A stretch of 64,000 bases of DNA, from contig NZ_MAEW01000009.1 of assembly GCF_002013375.1 (NCBI RefSeq), positions 1 to 64,000 of the forward strand. Direction: 5' to 3'. The notes under the pieces were generated by a model, which ran no database searches, was not told where the DNA came from, and saw only the letters and a program-made list of their open reading frames with translations. Shown in pieces: positions 38,742 to 48,648 of this stretch (its first letter is position 1; every line of letters begins with the position of its first letter). The position numbers were made by a program, and so were the translations under genes. Origin of the DNA: Mycobacterium sp. D16Q13. Lineage in GTDB: Bacteria; Actinomycetota; Actinomycetes; Mycobacteriales; Mycobacteriaceae.

Positions 38742-39132
38742 ACTCGGCTCCATTTCGGTTAACAGTTGTACACCAACTACAGTATGGCAGGACATCTTCG
38801 GTCGCAAGTTATTCCACTGCGACGCTCGCAACGTCGACATATTGACGCAGTTCAAGGGACTATTTATACAGTTCTTCACTGCACTTTCCGAGCGATGCGG
38901 TTCCGCGAACAATTCGTTCGGAGTTCTAAGAGAAAGTGCACAGTTGCACGCCAATCACGGCAACAGCAGGGAACATACCTGGCCCGAATGCTCGACCAGC
39001 CCCCAAGCCCGAAGCGTGACCGACACGGACCGTACGGACATCTACCGAGCCCGATTGCGACAAACACAACCGTTAGCCACGCTTGGGCTGTGCTGGCCCG
39101 GTCTTGTCGTACCCGGAGGCTAACGTCGCGGT
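38742..39132. other. Intergenic region upstream of reductase-desaturase operon and radA
   Basis: A 391-bp divergent interval. An inverted repeat agttg-tacac-caact (38764-38778) lies 23-37 bp upstream of the reductase start and could be an operator for a TetR-like regulator. The part 38800-39100 is relatively AT-rich and holds no gene I can support. GGAGG at about 39115-39119 precedes the radA start. Confidence 0.45.
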
Positions 39133-40566
39133 GTGGCCAAACCCCGCGCGCAGTATCGCTGTTCGGAATGCCAGCACACCACCGCCAAATGGGTGGGCCG
39201 CTGCCCCGACTGCGGAACGTGGGGCAGCGTCAGTGAGACCGCCGTACTGTCCTCGATCGGGGGGCTGGGCGCCGTACGCGCGGTGGCCCCGGCGACCGCG
39301 GCGGTACCGATCACCAGCATTGCGACCGATGACACCCAACATCGGCCCACCGGTGTCTCCGAACTCGACAGAGTGCTCGGCGGCGGCGTCATCACCGGCT
39401 CGGTGAATCTGCTGGCCGGCGAGCCCGGAGTGGGGAAATCGACACTGCTGCTGAAGGTTGTCCACCAGTGGGCGGTCTCCGGTGGACGAGCCCTGTACAT
39501 CAGCGGCGAGGAGTCGGCGGCTCAGGTCCGGCTACGGGCCGAACGCACCGGCTGCGTACACGACGAGGTATACCTGGCGGCCGAATCCGATCTGCACAGC
39601 GTGTTGGGCCACATCGATGCCGTCAAACCCACTCTGGCAGTGATTGATTCGGTGCAGACCATGTCGACCACCGATGCCGACGGCGTGACCGGTGGCGTTA
39701 CGCAGGTGCGCGCGGTGACCACGGCACTAACCATGGCCGCAAAGTCGTCAGGTGTGGCGATGGTGCTGGTGGGTCACGTCACCAAGGATGGCGCCATCGC
39801 GGGCCCGCGCTCCCTGGAACACCTGGTCGATGTGGTGTTGCATTTCGAAGGCGACAAACACTCGGCGCTGCGGATGGTGCGCGGGATTAAGAACCGATTC
39901 GGCGCCGCCGACGAGGTTGGATGTTTTGAGCTGCGCGACAAGGGAATCGAGTGTGTCACCGACCCATCCGGATTGTTCCTGGAGCATCGTGAGAACGCCG
40001 CGGCGGGCACCGCGGTGACCGTCACCCTCGACGGCAAGCGCCCGCTACTCGGCGAGGTGCAGTCTCTCGTCACCACATCGACCAACCCCTCGCCGCGGCG
40101 CGCGGTCAGCGGACTCGATCACGCACGGTCGGCGATGGTCACCGCCGTACTCGAGCGTCACGGCCGAATTCCCTTGGGCAACAATGACATTTACATGGCA
40201 ACGGTGGGTGGGATGCGTATGACCGACCCTGCGGCGGATTTGGCCATCTTGATGGCAGTGGCCTCTGCGTACACCGACATTGCCCTACCAGCCAACATGG
40301 TGTTCATCGGCGAGGTCGGACTGGCGGGCGATATCCGGCGCACCGCCGCCGTGGGTCGGCGCATCGCCGAGGCGGCACGCCTCGGATACACGCACGCGGT
40401 GATTCCCCCCGAGGGCGATGACCTGCATCCTGCCGGAATGCATCTGCTGCGTTGCCCCACGGTGAGCAGGGCCCTCGAGGTACTTTCGGAGGCCCGCCGA
40501 ATAGAACCGGAGAAGCGCCCGAGCCTGCGCCTGGCGCGGAGCCGCGCCGACGGTGCTACGGACTGA
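39133..40566 (+). CDS. radA: DNA repair protein RadA
   Basis: RecA-related ATPase that processes recombination intermediates. The 477-aa protein has an N-terminal zinc finger (CSECQH ... CPDCG), Walker [12 protein letters not shown], the RadA-specific [13 protein letters not shown] motif, and a C-terminal Lon-protease-like domain ([24 protein letters not shown]). The GTG start is 13 bases after GGAGG. It precedes disA, with which radA is often linked; here a thioesterase gene on the opposite strand lies between them. Confidence 0.95.
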   Translation: MAKPRAQYRCSECQHTTAKWVGRCPDCGTWGSVSETAVLSSIGGLGAVRAVAPATAAVPITSIATDDTQHRPTGVSELDRVLGGGVITGSVNLLAGEPGVGKSTLLLKVVHQWAVSGGRALYISGEESAAQVRLRAERTGCVHDEVYLAAESDLHSVLGHIDAVKPTLAVIDSVQTMSTTDADGVTGGVTQVRAVTTALTMAAKSSGVAMVLVGHVTKDGAIAGPRSLEHLVDVVLHFEGDKHSALRMVRGIKNRFGAADEVGCFELRDKGIECVTDPSGLFLEHRENAAAGTAVTVTLDGKRPLLGEVQSLVTTSTNPSPRRAVSGLDHARSAMVTAVLERHGRIPLGNNDIYMATVGGMRMTDPAADLAILMAVASAYTDIALPANMVFIGEVGLAGDIRRTAAVGRRIAEAARLGYTHAVIPPEGDDLHPAGMHLLRCPTVSRALEVLSEARRIEPEKRPSLRLARSRADGATD

Positions 40567-41071
40567 TACCCAGCGCGCGTGAGGCGCCCTCTCCGTAGTG
40601 CGCGTCCGGGTCGATGATCACGAAGATGCCCTGCGAACTGGCCACCACATCACCGTCGATGCGCGCACTCGCCGTTGTGTACAGCTTGCGTCCTGCTCGG
40701 CCCTCCACAGCGGAGGACAAGTCCACCGTCGACCCAACGGGAATCGGCCTGCGATAGTCGATCTCCAAATGCGCTGTGACAGCGATCAACTGCGTCACGA
40801 TGCCCAAAACACCCTGTAGCTCATCGAAAATCGCCGCCATGACGCCGCCATGGATGACGCCGGGTCCACCCTCCAGCTCGGGAAGCACCTCGAACTGTCC
40901 CGTGACGCTGGCACCCTCGCCGGCGTAGAACCGTGTCCCCCACAGGTCCTCCTCGGGCCCCGGGTGGCTAAACCTGCGGGGCCAACCCGGGTTCAGCACC
41001 GCACCGGGAGCGGGTGCTTCTGGGCCGCGACTAACCGCCTCTAGCCCCTCGGGCAACGTCCACGTCGACAT
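40556..41071 (-). CDS. PaaI-type hotdog thioesterase
   Basis: A 171-aa acyl-CoA thioesterase-like protein with [23 protein letters not shown] (hotdog helix and the active HGG/Asp region), [19 protein letters not shown] and a conserved strand [18 protein letters not shown]. The natural substrate cannot be told. ATG 41071 is chosen; the frame extends to 41308 but that would overlap disA deeply. Stop overlaps the radA stop by 11 bases (convergent); divergent from disA. Confidence 0.88.
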   Translation of the reverse strand: MSTWTLPEGLEAVSRGPEAPAPGAVLNPGWPRRFSHPGPEEDLWGTRFYAGEGASVTGQFEVLPELEGGPGVIHGGVMAAIFDELQGVLGIVTQLIAVTAHLEIDYRRPIPVGSTVDLSSAVEGRAGRKLYTTASARIDGDVVASSQGIFVIIDPDAHYGEGASRALGISP

Positions 41072-41121
41072 GACCACGTAATCTAACTGCGGCGAACCGA
41101 GCCTGGAGAGGGAGGGGCGCG

Positions 41122-42207
41122 ATGGACAACGCGGAAGCCAACGCAAGGATGCGGGAGACCCTGGCCCGGTTGGCGCCGGGCACACCCCTGCGCGACGGGC
41201 TGGAACGCATTCTTCGTGGTCGCACCGGGGCACTGATCGTTCTCGGCTACGACGACAAGGTCGAGAGCATCTGCGACGGCGGCTTCTCCCTTGACGTCGC
41301 CTTCGCACCCACCCGCCTTCGCGAGCTGTCCAAGATGGATGGCGCCGTGGTGCTGGACACGGACGGATCGCGCATCGTGCGCGCCAATGTGCAACTGGTG
41401 CCCGACCCGTCCATTCCGACCGACGAGTCCGGCACCCGGCACCGCTCCGCGGAGCGCACCGCCATTCAGACGGATTACCCCGTTGTGTCCGTGAGTCATT
41501 CGATGAACATCGTGAGCGTGTACACCGCCGGTATCCGGCACGTGGTCATGGATTCGGCGACAGTCATGTCGCGAGTCAACCAAGCGGTGTCCACCCTGGA
41601 GCGCTACAAAACGCGCCTGGACGAGGTGACCTCGTCGCTGTCCACCGCGGAGATCGAGGACTTCGTCACCCTGCGCGATGTCATGACGGTGGCGCAGCGC
41701 CTGGAGCTGGTGCGCCGGATCAGTCAGGACATCGAGCTCGACGTCATCGAGCTGGGTACCGACGGACGGCAGCTCAAACTGCAGATCGGCGAGCTAGTCG
41801 GCGATAACGACACCGAACGCGAGCTGCTGGTCCGGGACTATCACGCCAACCCCGAGCCACCGACGCAAGCGCAGATCGCCTCAACTCTTGAGGATCTGGA
41901 CGCCCTCTCGGACACCGATCTGCTGGATCTGACGGTGCTGTCCCGGACATTCGGATACCCCTCCACTGTCGAAGCCCAGGACACCGCGATGAGCTCGCGC
42001 GGCTACCGGGTCATGACGCACATCCCACGGCTGCAGTTCGCACATATCGACAGGCTGGTCAGAGCCTTCGGATCCCTACAGGGGCTCCTGGCCGCCAGCG
42101 CGACAGACCTGCAGTCGGTGGAAGGCATCGGGGCCATGTGGGCCCGGCACATCAGGGAGGGTCTGTCCCGACTCGCCGAATCGACTCTTACCGAGCAGAC
42201 CGGCTAG
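41122..42207 (+). CDS. disA: Diadenylate cyclase DisA (c-di-AMP synthase)
   Basis: Makes c-di-AMP from two ATP and scans DNA. The 361-aa protein has the DAC domain at the N-terminus with the catalytic Asp73-Gly-Ala (KMDGAVVLD) and Arg106-His-Arg (GTRHRSAER), a helical linker, and a C-terminal HhH DNA-binding domain ([26 protein letters not shown]). ATG 41122; homologue of Rv3586 and the usual sole mycobacterial c-di-AMP synthase. Confidence 0.97.
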   Translation: MDNAEANARMRETLARLAPGTPLRDGLERILRGRTGALIVLGYDDKVESICDGGFSLDVAFAPTRLRELSKMDGAVVLDTDGSRIVRANVQLVPDPSIPTDESGTRHRSAERTAIQTDYPVVSVSHSMNIVSVYTAGIRHVVMDSATVMSRVNQAVSTLERYKTRLDEVTSSLSTAEIEDFVTLRDVMTVAQRLELVRRISQDIELDVIELGTDGRQLKLQIGELVGDNDTERELLVRDYHANPEPPTQAQIASTLEDLDALSDTDLLDLTVLSRTFGYPSTVEAQDTAMSSRGYRVMTHIPRLQFAHIDRLVRAFGSLQGLLAASATDLQSVEGIGAMWARHIREGLSRLAESTLTEQTG

Positions 42208-42950
42208 GCCGGTGGCCCCGCCGCCGGAGGTGCGTCGGCGGGCTTCTCACCGATGATGAAAGGCACTGGCGCGCTGCGCAGATCTCCGAGCTGCACCACC
42301 AGCGAGTAGGTTCCCGGACCGATGGCCGGACGCGGCAGCGGGCAGTTCGGCGCGGAGCCCATTCCGGTCCAGGTGACCTCGGTGGTCACCTGCTCACCCG
42401 GGTTGAAGGTCTTGATGGAGTTCTCCTGCGACGGAGCGCAGTCCAAGTTGGCCCAGATCCGCTTGTTGTCGACGCTGAACACCGACGCGGCCAGCACGGC
42501 TGCGCCCACATCCCGCTTGCACTGCACCAGGCCGATGTTGGTGACCACCATGGTGAACTTGGGCTGCTCACCGGCAAGATAACTGGGCTTATCACTGGAG
42601 GCCTTCACCGCAAGCGTCGCGTCGGGGCAGTCATCACCGGGGTTCAGCGCCACCGGCGGCACCAGCTCGGGCTTGGCAATGGGCGGTCCGTCATGGACCG
42701 GGGCATCCGCGGGCTTGTCGGACGGCTTTTTGATCTCGTTCGGCGGCAGGATGACCGGCTGACCGGCGGGGGCCGCCGCTTCGGCGGGCTGATCCGCGGC
42801 CTTGGTATCGGCTCCTGCACTGCCACCTACCAGCGCAAAGATCACCGCGGCGACGATGGCAACCACGACCACCGCCACGCCGATCGCGAGGGCGCGGCGC
42901 CGCCAGTAGATCTCTGAAGGCAGCGGGCCTGAGGGGTGCATGTCAATCAC
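42204..42950 (-). CDS. Single-pass membrane-anchored hypothetical protein (Rv3587c-like)
   Basis: A 248-aa protein with a short cytoplasmic N-terminus, a membrane segment at ~19-42 ([22 protein letters not shown]), a Pro/Ala/Lys-rich linker and an extracellular beta domain with three cysteines ([22 protein letters not shown]) plus one near [11 protein letters not shown] 42950 gives the full length; ATG 42941 is an alternative. Convergent with disA, overlapping by four bases. Function unknown. Confidence 0.82.
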   Translation of the reverse strand: MIDMHPSGPLPSEIYWRRRALAIGVAVVVVAIVAAVIFALVGGSAGADTKAADQPAEAAAPAGQPVILPPNEIKKPSDKPADAPVHDGPPIAKPELVPPVALNPGDDCPDATLAVKASSDKPSYLAGEQPKFTMVVTNIGLVQCKRDVGAAVLAASVFSVDNKRIWANLDCAPSQENSIKTFNPGEQVTTEVTWTGMGSAPNCPLPRPAIGPGTYSLVVQLGDLRSAPVPFIIGEKPADAPPAAGPPA

Positions 42951-43070
42951 GATTCAACGGTAAGCGCAGGTCACTACGGGATGGCCGACCTCGCTCGGCG
43001 TGTCGGCGAGCTACGCAGACTTCACAGTGCTATTTGGGCCCCGTTTGGGGCTATCTACAGCCATCCCACG

Positions 43071-44615
43071 TCAGTTCACGCAGGGAACGCCACTGCTGCT
43101 GCCGACCACCGGCTTACCCGAGTCCGGCGGCGCGTAATCACTCGAGGACTCCGAACTCGAGTAGCTGGACATCGAGCTCGCGGTGCCACTGTCTTCAGCG
43201 CTCAATACATCGGATGGCGCGGAGTACCCGACGCCCAACATGACGCGAATTCGTCCGGGCGCCAACGTCGGATCCACACTGGGCTTCGCATCGATACCCA
43301 ACATGGTGGACATCGCCTTGGCATCGGCATCGGCGCCTGCGCCGTAATCGATGGTGGTAGTGGTCGATTCGCCGCTTTCCGGATCCCGCACGTCGCCCTT
43401 GGTGTAGCCGCGACTGACGAGCGCCGACGAAATCGTCGACGCCAGACCGGAGGTGGAGGTGGCGTTCACGACATCGACGGTGCTGGTGGGCGTCGCCGGG
43501 GTCGACGCGGGCGCAGAATCCGAACCCGTGAAGGCCGCAGCAACCTTGGCCCGGATCGCGACCGGGTCAACAATGTTGACGTCCGCACCGTTGATGGTGT
43601 CGTATCGCACCACGGGCAACGTCTGGAAATTCACGTTGCCGTCCGCGATCTGCCCGATGCGCTGGAACTGCTTCTCGGTCCAGCCTTTTGACAGCACGAC
43701 ATCCTTGTGGACGACGTTCATCAGTCCGGTGAGTTTGGTGATGTCGGTCAGGGTGCCGGCATTACGCAGCTGCTGCATCACCGAGATCAGGAAGGCCTGC
43801 TGACGGTGGGTGCGATCGAGGTCGCCGTTCTCGAGCCCGTGGCGCTGACGCACGAACGCCAATGCCTGTGAGGCGTTGAGGGTTTGTTCTCCCGCCTGGA
43901 AGTTGGCGCCCGAGTAGCTGTCGTAGACGGCATTGTTCAGGCACACGGTGACCCCACCAAGCTCGGAGGCCAAGTCGTAGAAGCCGACCAGATTGACCTC
44001 GGCGAAGTAGTCGATGGGCTGACCGGTCAGACGGTGTACGGCATTGAGGGTGGCTCGGCGGCCCGCCTCACGGCTCTGCTGCTCCAGTGTCGCCTGATCG
44101 GTGATGCCCTCGTTGACGAGCTTGTCCGCCTCGTTGGCCTTGGTCAGGCCATAGGCTTCCTTGATCTTGATGTGCTTGTAGCCCGGTATGCCGTCGGCCG
44201 GGACCCAATCGTCACGGGGGATCGAGAACGCGGTGACCTTGTTGTCGGCGCCGACGTGCACGAGGATCAGGGTGTTGGTGTTGTAGCCGCCCGCATCCGA
44301 ATCACCGGCGTGCAGCTGGTTCAGGACCGCTTTCGGCAGGTCGTTGCCGTCCTGATCCTTCCGCGAGTCGAGACCGATCAGCAGCATGTTCATGGAGCCG
44401 TCGCTCGATTTGCCACCTTCGGCCTCCGCCCCCGAGGTGGGGACGTGGCTGAACGCCTTGTAGAACACCTGCCAACCGGCGCCGGTTACCACCAGGCTGC
44501 CGCAGGCCAGCAGTGCGAAGATGACCCGACCGGCCGCGGTTTTGCTTACCAACCAGCGGTTATTCGACTTAGGTAGTGCGTGCTTTGGCCGACTGCGACC
44601 AGTGTCGCGGCTCAT
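43071..44615 (-). CDS. LytR-CpsA-Psr family glycopolymer ligase with LytR_C domain
   Basis: LCP phosphotransferase that, by family knowledge, attaches arabinogalactan or another glycopolymer to peptidoglycan. 514 aa: cytoplasmic basic N-terminus, one membrane segment at ~30-50, LCP domain (NMLLIGLDSR, SIPRDDWV, YFAEVNLVGFYDLASELGGV, ALAFVRQRHGLENGDLDRTHRQQ) and a C-terminal LytR_C domain (~385-465), ending in a Ser-rich tail. Several LCP proteins exist in mycobacteria; which one this replaces is not clear. No counterpart at this place in M. tuberculosis is recalled. Confidence 0.9.
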   Translation of the reverse strand: MSRDTGRSRPKHALPKSNNRWLVSKTAAGRVIFALLACGSLVVTGAGWQVFYKAFSHVPTSGAEAEGGKSSDGSMNMLLIGLDSRKDQDGNDLPKAVLNQLHAGDSDAGGYNTNTLILVHVGADNKVTAFSIPRDDWVPADGIPGYKHIKIKEAYGLTKANEADKLVNEGITDQATLEQQSREAGRRATLNAVHRLTGQPIDYFAEVNLVGFYDLASELGGVTVCLNNAVYDSYSGANFQAGEQTLNASQALAFVRQRHGLENGDLDRTHRQQAFLISVMQQLRNAGTLTDITKLTGLMNVVHKDVVLSKGWTEKQFQRIGQIADGNVNFQTLPVVRYDTINGADVNIVDPVAIRAKVAAAFTGSDSAPASTPATPTSTVDVVNATSTSGLASTISSALVSRGYTKGDVRDPESGESTTTTIDYGAGADADAKAMSTMLGIDAKPSVDPTLAPGRIRVMLGVGYSAPSDVLSAEDSGTASSMSSYSSSESSSDYAPPDSGKPVVGSSSGVPCVN

Positions 44616-44766
44616 CGGTTACTACCCCGATGTGGCAGCAACGTACACACCGAACTACCCATCCCTCCCCCAGAGAAATCTGCATTCGTTCTAATTCTCC
44701 CATCACAGACAGCAAGATGCCATGTGACGTTTGCCGAACAGGCTTTGACCTGGGGCTTAGAGCTTG

Positions 44767-45390
44767 TTACTGGCCGATGTCGCCGACGTGTCCGTGCAAA
44801 ACGACGCGCCCGTCGGCGAGTTTGTAGGTCAGATACACCAGCGCGAGCTTCTTGGCCTTGACCGCATCGGCCACCACTTGCGAGCGCTGCAGCAGCTTGA
44901 TGCCGGTCTCCTCGACGTGGCGGGCCTCGAACTCATCGATCCGGGTCAGCCCGTCCTTGCGGCCGCCCAGGATCGAGGGCATCACCCGCACCACCAGATC
45001 CCGGATGTACCCGCCCGGTACCTCACCGGTGTCCAGAGCCTGCACCGTGGCACCCACCGCGCCGCAGGAGTCATGCCCCAAGATCGCGATCAGCGGCACA
45101 CCCAACACCGCCACCGCATATTCGATCGAACCCAGCACTGCCGAGTCGATCACCTGCCCCGCGGTGCGCACGATGAACATGTCGCCCAGGCCCTGATCGA
45201 AAATGATCTCCGCGGCCACCCGGCTATCCGAGCAGCCGAACAGCAGCACATGGGGGTTCTGGCCATTAGCCAGCTCGGTACGACGCGCGACGCTCTGGCT
45301 CGGGTGCTGCGGATAACCGCCGACAAAACGCTGGTTACCCTCTTTGAGTGCCTTCCAGGCGGACCTCGGATCAGCTGTCATACCCGTCAT
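44767..45390 (-). CDS. canB: Beta-class carbonic anhydrase
   Basis: Interconverts CO2 and bicarbonate. 207 aa from ATG 45390. Zinc ligands are the Cys of LLFGCSDSRVAAE, with the Asp-Arg pair, and the His/Cys of LGHDSCGAVGA. Corresponds to Rv3588c. The start has an AGGG eight bases before it. Its first ~43 bases overlap the start of mutY on the other strand. Confidence 0.93.
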   Translation of the reverse strand: MTGMTADPRSAWKALKEGNQRFVGGYPQHPSQSVARRTELANGQNPHVLLFGCSDSRVAAEIIFDQGLGDMFIVRTAGQVIDSAVLGSIEYAVAVLGVPLIAILGHDSCGAVGATVQALDTGEVPGGYIRDLVVRVMPSILGGRKDGLTRIDEFEARHVEETGIKLLQRSQVVADAVKAKKLALVYLTYKLADGRVVLHGHVGDIGQ

Positions 45391-46250
45391 TGTGCCCTGA
45401 CGAACTTTTGGACTGGTTTGATGTCGCCGAGCGTGACCTACCGTGGCGTCACCCCGGGGCGACACCGTGGCACATCCTCATCAGCGAGGTGATGCTCCAG
45501 CAGACCCCGGTGTCCCGGGTAGAGCCGGTGTGGCGGGAATGGGTGGCACGTTGGCCGGTGCCCTCAGCGATGGCGAAAACGTCTGTGGCAGAGGTGTTAC
45601 GGGCATGGGGAAAGCTCGGTTATCCGCGCCGCGCCATGCGGCTGCATGAGTGCGCGACCGTGCTGGCCCGTGACCATGGCGATCAGGTGCCCGACGATGT
45701 GGAGACACTGCTCACGCTTCCTGGCGTGGGTGCGTACACGGCGCGCGCCATTGCCTGCTTCGGGTACGGGCAGCGGGTTCCCGTGGTGGACACCAATGTT
45801 CGCCGGGTGATCGCGCGAGTGGTGCACGGTGTCGCGGACTCGGCACCCTCGGCGCGGGACTTGCGGGACGCCGAGGCGCTACTGCCCGTCGACAACGGGG
45901 CACGGTTCTCAGCGGCGCTGATGGAGTTGGGCGCCCTAGTGTGCACCGCCCGCGCACCGCAGTGCCCGCTGTGTCCGCTCAGTTCTTGCGGGTGGCACGA
46001 GGCGGGACACCCCGAATTGGACACACCGGTGCGGGCGGTGCAGAAGTATGCCGGCACCGATCGTCAGGTACGTGGGCGACTGTTGGATGTGTTGCGCGGC
46101 AGCAGCATTCCGGTAACGCGGGCACAGCTCGACGTGGTGTGGCTTTCCGACATCGCCCAGCGCGACCGCGCGTTGGATTCACTGTTGGTCGATGGATTGG
46201 TGGAGCAGACCGCGGATGGGCGCTTCGCGCTGGCTGGCGAGGGCGGCTAG
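45348..46250 (+). CDS. mutY: A/G-specific adenine DNA glycosylase MutY
   Basis: Removes adenine mispaired with 8-oxoguanine. The 300-aa protein shows SEVMLQQTPVSRVEPVW (catalytic Glu), the helix-hairpin-helix LPGVGAYTARAIACFGYGQRVPVVDTNVRR with catalytic Asp, and the 4Fe-4S cluster CTARAPQCPLCPLSSC (C-x6-C-x2-C-x5-C). GTG 45348 gives an N-terminus equal in length to the tuberculosis enzyme but overlaps canB by 43 bases; TTG 45390 is an alternative. Confidence 0.93.
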   Translation: MPSRRTSDQLSYPSLCPDELLDWFDVAERDLPWRHPGATPWHILISEVMLQQTPVSRVEPVWREWVARWPVPSAMAKTSVAEVLRAWGKLGYPRRAMRLHECATVLARDHGDQVPDDVETLLTLPGVGAYTARAIACFGYGQRVPVVDTNVRRVIARVVHGVADSAPSARDLRDAEALLPVDNGARFSAALMELGALVCTARAPQCPLCPLSSCGWHEAGHPELDTPVRAVQKYAGTDRQVRGRLLDVLRGSSIPVTRAQLDVVWLSDIAQRDRALDSLLVDGLVEQTADGRFALAGEGG

Positions 46251-47203
46251 CCGACAGCCACCGCGAAGGTCTTGCGGTAATCGGTGGGTGTGATGCCGAC
46301 GCCACGGCGGAAGTGATGACGCAGCAGGATCGCGGTACCAAAACCGCTGTGCGCCGCGACGGTATCGATATCCAGATCCGTCTCTTCGAGCAATCGCCGG
46401 GCGAGCAGCACCCGCTGGTCGATGATCCAGCGCATCGGCGTCACACCGGTCTGATCGGTGAACTTACGGGCGAATGTGCGGGTCGACATGTGCACGCGTG
46501 CAGCAAGATCGGCCACCGTATGCGTCTGGTCGATGTTTTCGATCAACCAATCGAAAAGCCCGCCAAAGCCGTTGGTATCCACATCGGGCACTGGCTGTGG
46601 GATGAATTGACGTTGACCGCCCGCACGCTGTGGCGGCACCACCATGCGTCGCGCGATCTTGTTGGTGATTTCGCTACCCAACTCACGCCGCACCAGATGC
46701 AGGCAGGCATCGATGCCGGCGGCCGTCCCCGCGCTGGTGATGAGGTCGCCGTCGTCGACGAACAGCACATCGCGATCGACGGTCGCCGTCGGATACCGGC
46801 GGGCCAACTCGTCGGTGTACATCCAGTGCGTGGTGCAGCGGCGTCCGTCCAGCAGCCCCGCCGCTCCCGCGATGAAGACACCCGAACAGACGGTAAGCAC
46901 GGTGGCTCCGCGGTCTGCCGCCGCACGCAGTGCTTCCAGAGCCTCCGGCGGATAGCCATGAGTAAAGGGGCGGGCAGGAACCGCCACCAGATCGGCGTCG
47001 GCGAGCCCCTCGAGTCCGCGATCCGGGATGATCGACGCCCCCACCGTGGTGCGCAGTGGAACACCGGCCTCTACCCCGCAGACGCGGAAATCGAAGTTCG
47101 GAACGCCGTCTCGGGCGCGGTCAATGCCAAAGACCTCGCAGATCACCCCGAACTCGAAAACGGCAACCTGATCGAGGACCAGGGCCGCCACCGAACGCAA
47201 CAT
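46247..47203 (-). CDS. GlxA-family regulator (DJ-1/PfpI + AraC HTH)
   Basis: Transcription factor of 318 aa: an amidase-like DJ-1/PfpI sensor domain (residues ~5-175, with the nucleophile-elbow Cys in TVCSGVFIAGAAGLLDGRR) and a C-terminal AraC helix-turn-helix (VADLAARVHMSTRTFARKFTDQTGVTPMRWI and IDTVAAHSGFGTAILLRHHFRR). Target genes and ligand are unknown. Stop overlaps the mutY stop by four bases. Confidence 0.9.
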   Translation of the reverse strand: MLRSVAALVLDQVAVFEFGVICEVFGIDRARDGVPNFDFRVCGVEAGVPLRTTVGASIIPDRGLEGLADADLVAVPARPFTHGYPPEALEALRAAADRGATVLTVCSGVFIAGAAGLLDGRRCTTHWMYTDELARRYPTATVDRDVLFVDDGDLITSAGTAAGIDACLHLVRRELGSEITNKIARRMVVPPQRAGGQRQFIPQPVPDVDTNGFGGLFDWLIENIDQTHTVADLAARVHMSTRTFARKFTDQTGVTPMRWIIDQRVLLARRLLEETDLDIDTVAAHSGFGTAILLRHHFRRGVGITPTDYRKTFAVAVG

Positions 47204-47274
47204 GGCTGAATATTATCGAAGATCGTCAATACCGCCACTGTTGGCGTGATATTTACCAGCACACAATTATTGCC

Positions 47275-47478
47275 ATGACCATCTTCGCCGCCATCCTCGT
47301 CCTTATATCCCCGTTCGCCCTGGCGGTCGCACTGAGCTGGATCGCCCGCCGAAACAAGACCTTTCGCATCCACCTCGATCAGTTCCGGGTCGCAGCGCCC
47401 CTCGGCGGAACCTTCGCCGATGACCGCGACCTACAACGGCAGCTGCACGAAATGGAAGTAATCCACTCTCGGCGCTAG
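47275..47478 (+). CDS. Small single-pass membrane protein (67 aa)
   Basis: Starts MTIFAAILVLISPFALAVALSWIAR, a hydrophobic segment of about 20 residues, followed by a charged cytoplasmic tail ending in EVIHSRR. No clear ribosome site before ATG 47275. Function unknown; it may be real because codon use stays regular and it lies between two genes without overlap. Confidence 0.5.
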   Translation: MTIFAAILVLISPFALAVALSWIARRNKTFRIHLDQFRVAAPLGGTFADDRDLQRQLHEMEVIHSRR

Positions 47479-47482
47479 CGGA

Positions 47483-48289
47483 CTACCGGACTCGATGCGC
47501 GGCGATGAATTCCGTGAGCGCGGACCGGTACCGTTCGGGAGCGTCGTCGTGTATCAGGTGCCCCGCTCCTTCAATCTTCAAATAAGTTGTCTTCCAACCT
47601 GTTTCAGCCATCTGGCGCATCTGCCCGGTCGGCGCCACCGTGACTGACGCCTCCAGCAACAACGATGGACAACGCACTCCCCGCCACTGGTCCCAGAATT
47701 CACGGACGCCCCATTCCGCGGCGGTGGATATCCACTTGTCGATCGGGCCATGCAATCGCCAGCCCTCGGGTACTCGGTCAAACGCTTCCAGAAAGTACTG
47801 TCCCGCAACAGCTCCGAACCTACTGGTGACGTCGGCGGCAGACGTGAAGACTTCTGGCCAGGAATACAGCCAGGGTTCCCAGGGGCCCGTGGTGCCGCCG
47901 ACGAAATCGGGGGCCATGTCCTCCACCACCAGGGCCGACACCAGCTCCGGATGCTCCGCCGCCAGACACCACGAATGCAGTCCACCCATGGAGTGACCAA
48001 CGAGGACGGCCGGACCGCCAAGGGCACCCACCGCATTCGCGAGGGCCTCGACATAACGCTCTGTCGAAATCGGTTGGGAATCAACGACGTCATGTCCGCG
48101 ATGCCACGGCGCGTCATAGGTGTACACCCGGCCCAGCTCCCGCAGCCATGGCAACTGCCGTGACCACGTGTTTCCACGGCCCATCAGACCGTGCACAAGG
48201 ACGATGGACGGCGCCCCCGAGTCTTCCGGCAGACCGCCTTGATCGAACAGACGGTCTGGGTCCATGTCTGTCATCATCGCCCCAATCAT
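47483..48289 (-). CDS. Alpha/beta-fold hydrolase (Rv3591c-like)
   Basis: Serine hydrolase, 268 aa, with oxyanion loop HGLMGRGNTWSRQ, nucleophile elbow VGHSMGGLHSW, and the C-terminal catalytic His in GAGHLIHDDAPERY. Natural substrate unknown. ATG 48289 is used; ATGs at 48277 and 48274 are equally possible. Located between the small membrane protein and divergent mhuD. Confidence 0.88.
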   Translation of the reverse strand: MIGAMMTDMDPDRLFDQGGLPEDSGAPSIVLVHGLMGRGNTWSRQLPWLRELGRVYTYDAPWHRGHDVVDSQPISTERYVEALANAVGALGGPAVLVGHSMGGLHSWCLAAEHPELVSALVVEDMAPDFVGGTTGPWEPWLYSWPEVFTSAADVTSRFGAVAGQYFLEAFDRVPEGWRLHGPIDKWISTAAEWGVREFWDQWRGVRCPSLLLEASVTVAPTGQMRQMAETGWKTTYLKIEGAGHLIHDDAPERYRSALTEFIAAHRVR

Positions 48290-48330
48290 CGCCCCGAATC
48301 ATGCGGGAGCCCGCACGGTAGCCTGAACCC

Positions 48331-48648
48331 ATGTCCGTGGTGAAGATCAACGCAATCGAGATCCCCGAGGGTGCAGGTCCGGAGCTGGAGAAGCGGTTCG
48401 CTCACCGCGCCGGAGCAGTCGAGAACCAGCCAGGATTCCTGGGCTTTCAGCTGCTGCGCCCCGTCAAGGGAGAAGACCGCTACTTCGTGGTCACCCAGTG
48501 GGAGTCCGAAGAGGCCTTCCAGGCCTGGGCCACCGGTCCGGCGGTCGAAGCACATGCCGGCCAGCAGGCCAAGCCCGTGGCTAAGGGTGCCCACCTGCTG
48601 GAGTTCGAGGTTGTGCTCGACGTGACCGGGGCCGCCGCCAAGGCGTGA
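48331..48648 (+). CDS. mhuD: Heme-degrading monooxygenase MhuD
   Basis: IsdG-family enzyme that degrades heme to mycobilins and free iron. 105 aa; the key residues known from the M. tuberculosis enzyme are all present: Asn7, Trp66 and the heme-ligand His75. The ABM fold is visible in ENQPGFLGFQLLRPV and YFVVTQWESEEAFQAWA. ATG 48331; the TGA overlaps the lpqF GTG, so the two are coupled. Homologue of Rv3592. Confidence 0.96.
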   Translation: MSVVKINAIEIPEGAGPELEKRFAHRAGAVENQPGFLGFQLLRPVKGEDRYFVVTQWESEEAFQAWATGPAVEAHAGQQAKPVAKGAHLLEFEVVLDVTGAAAKA

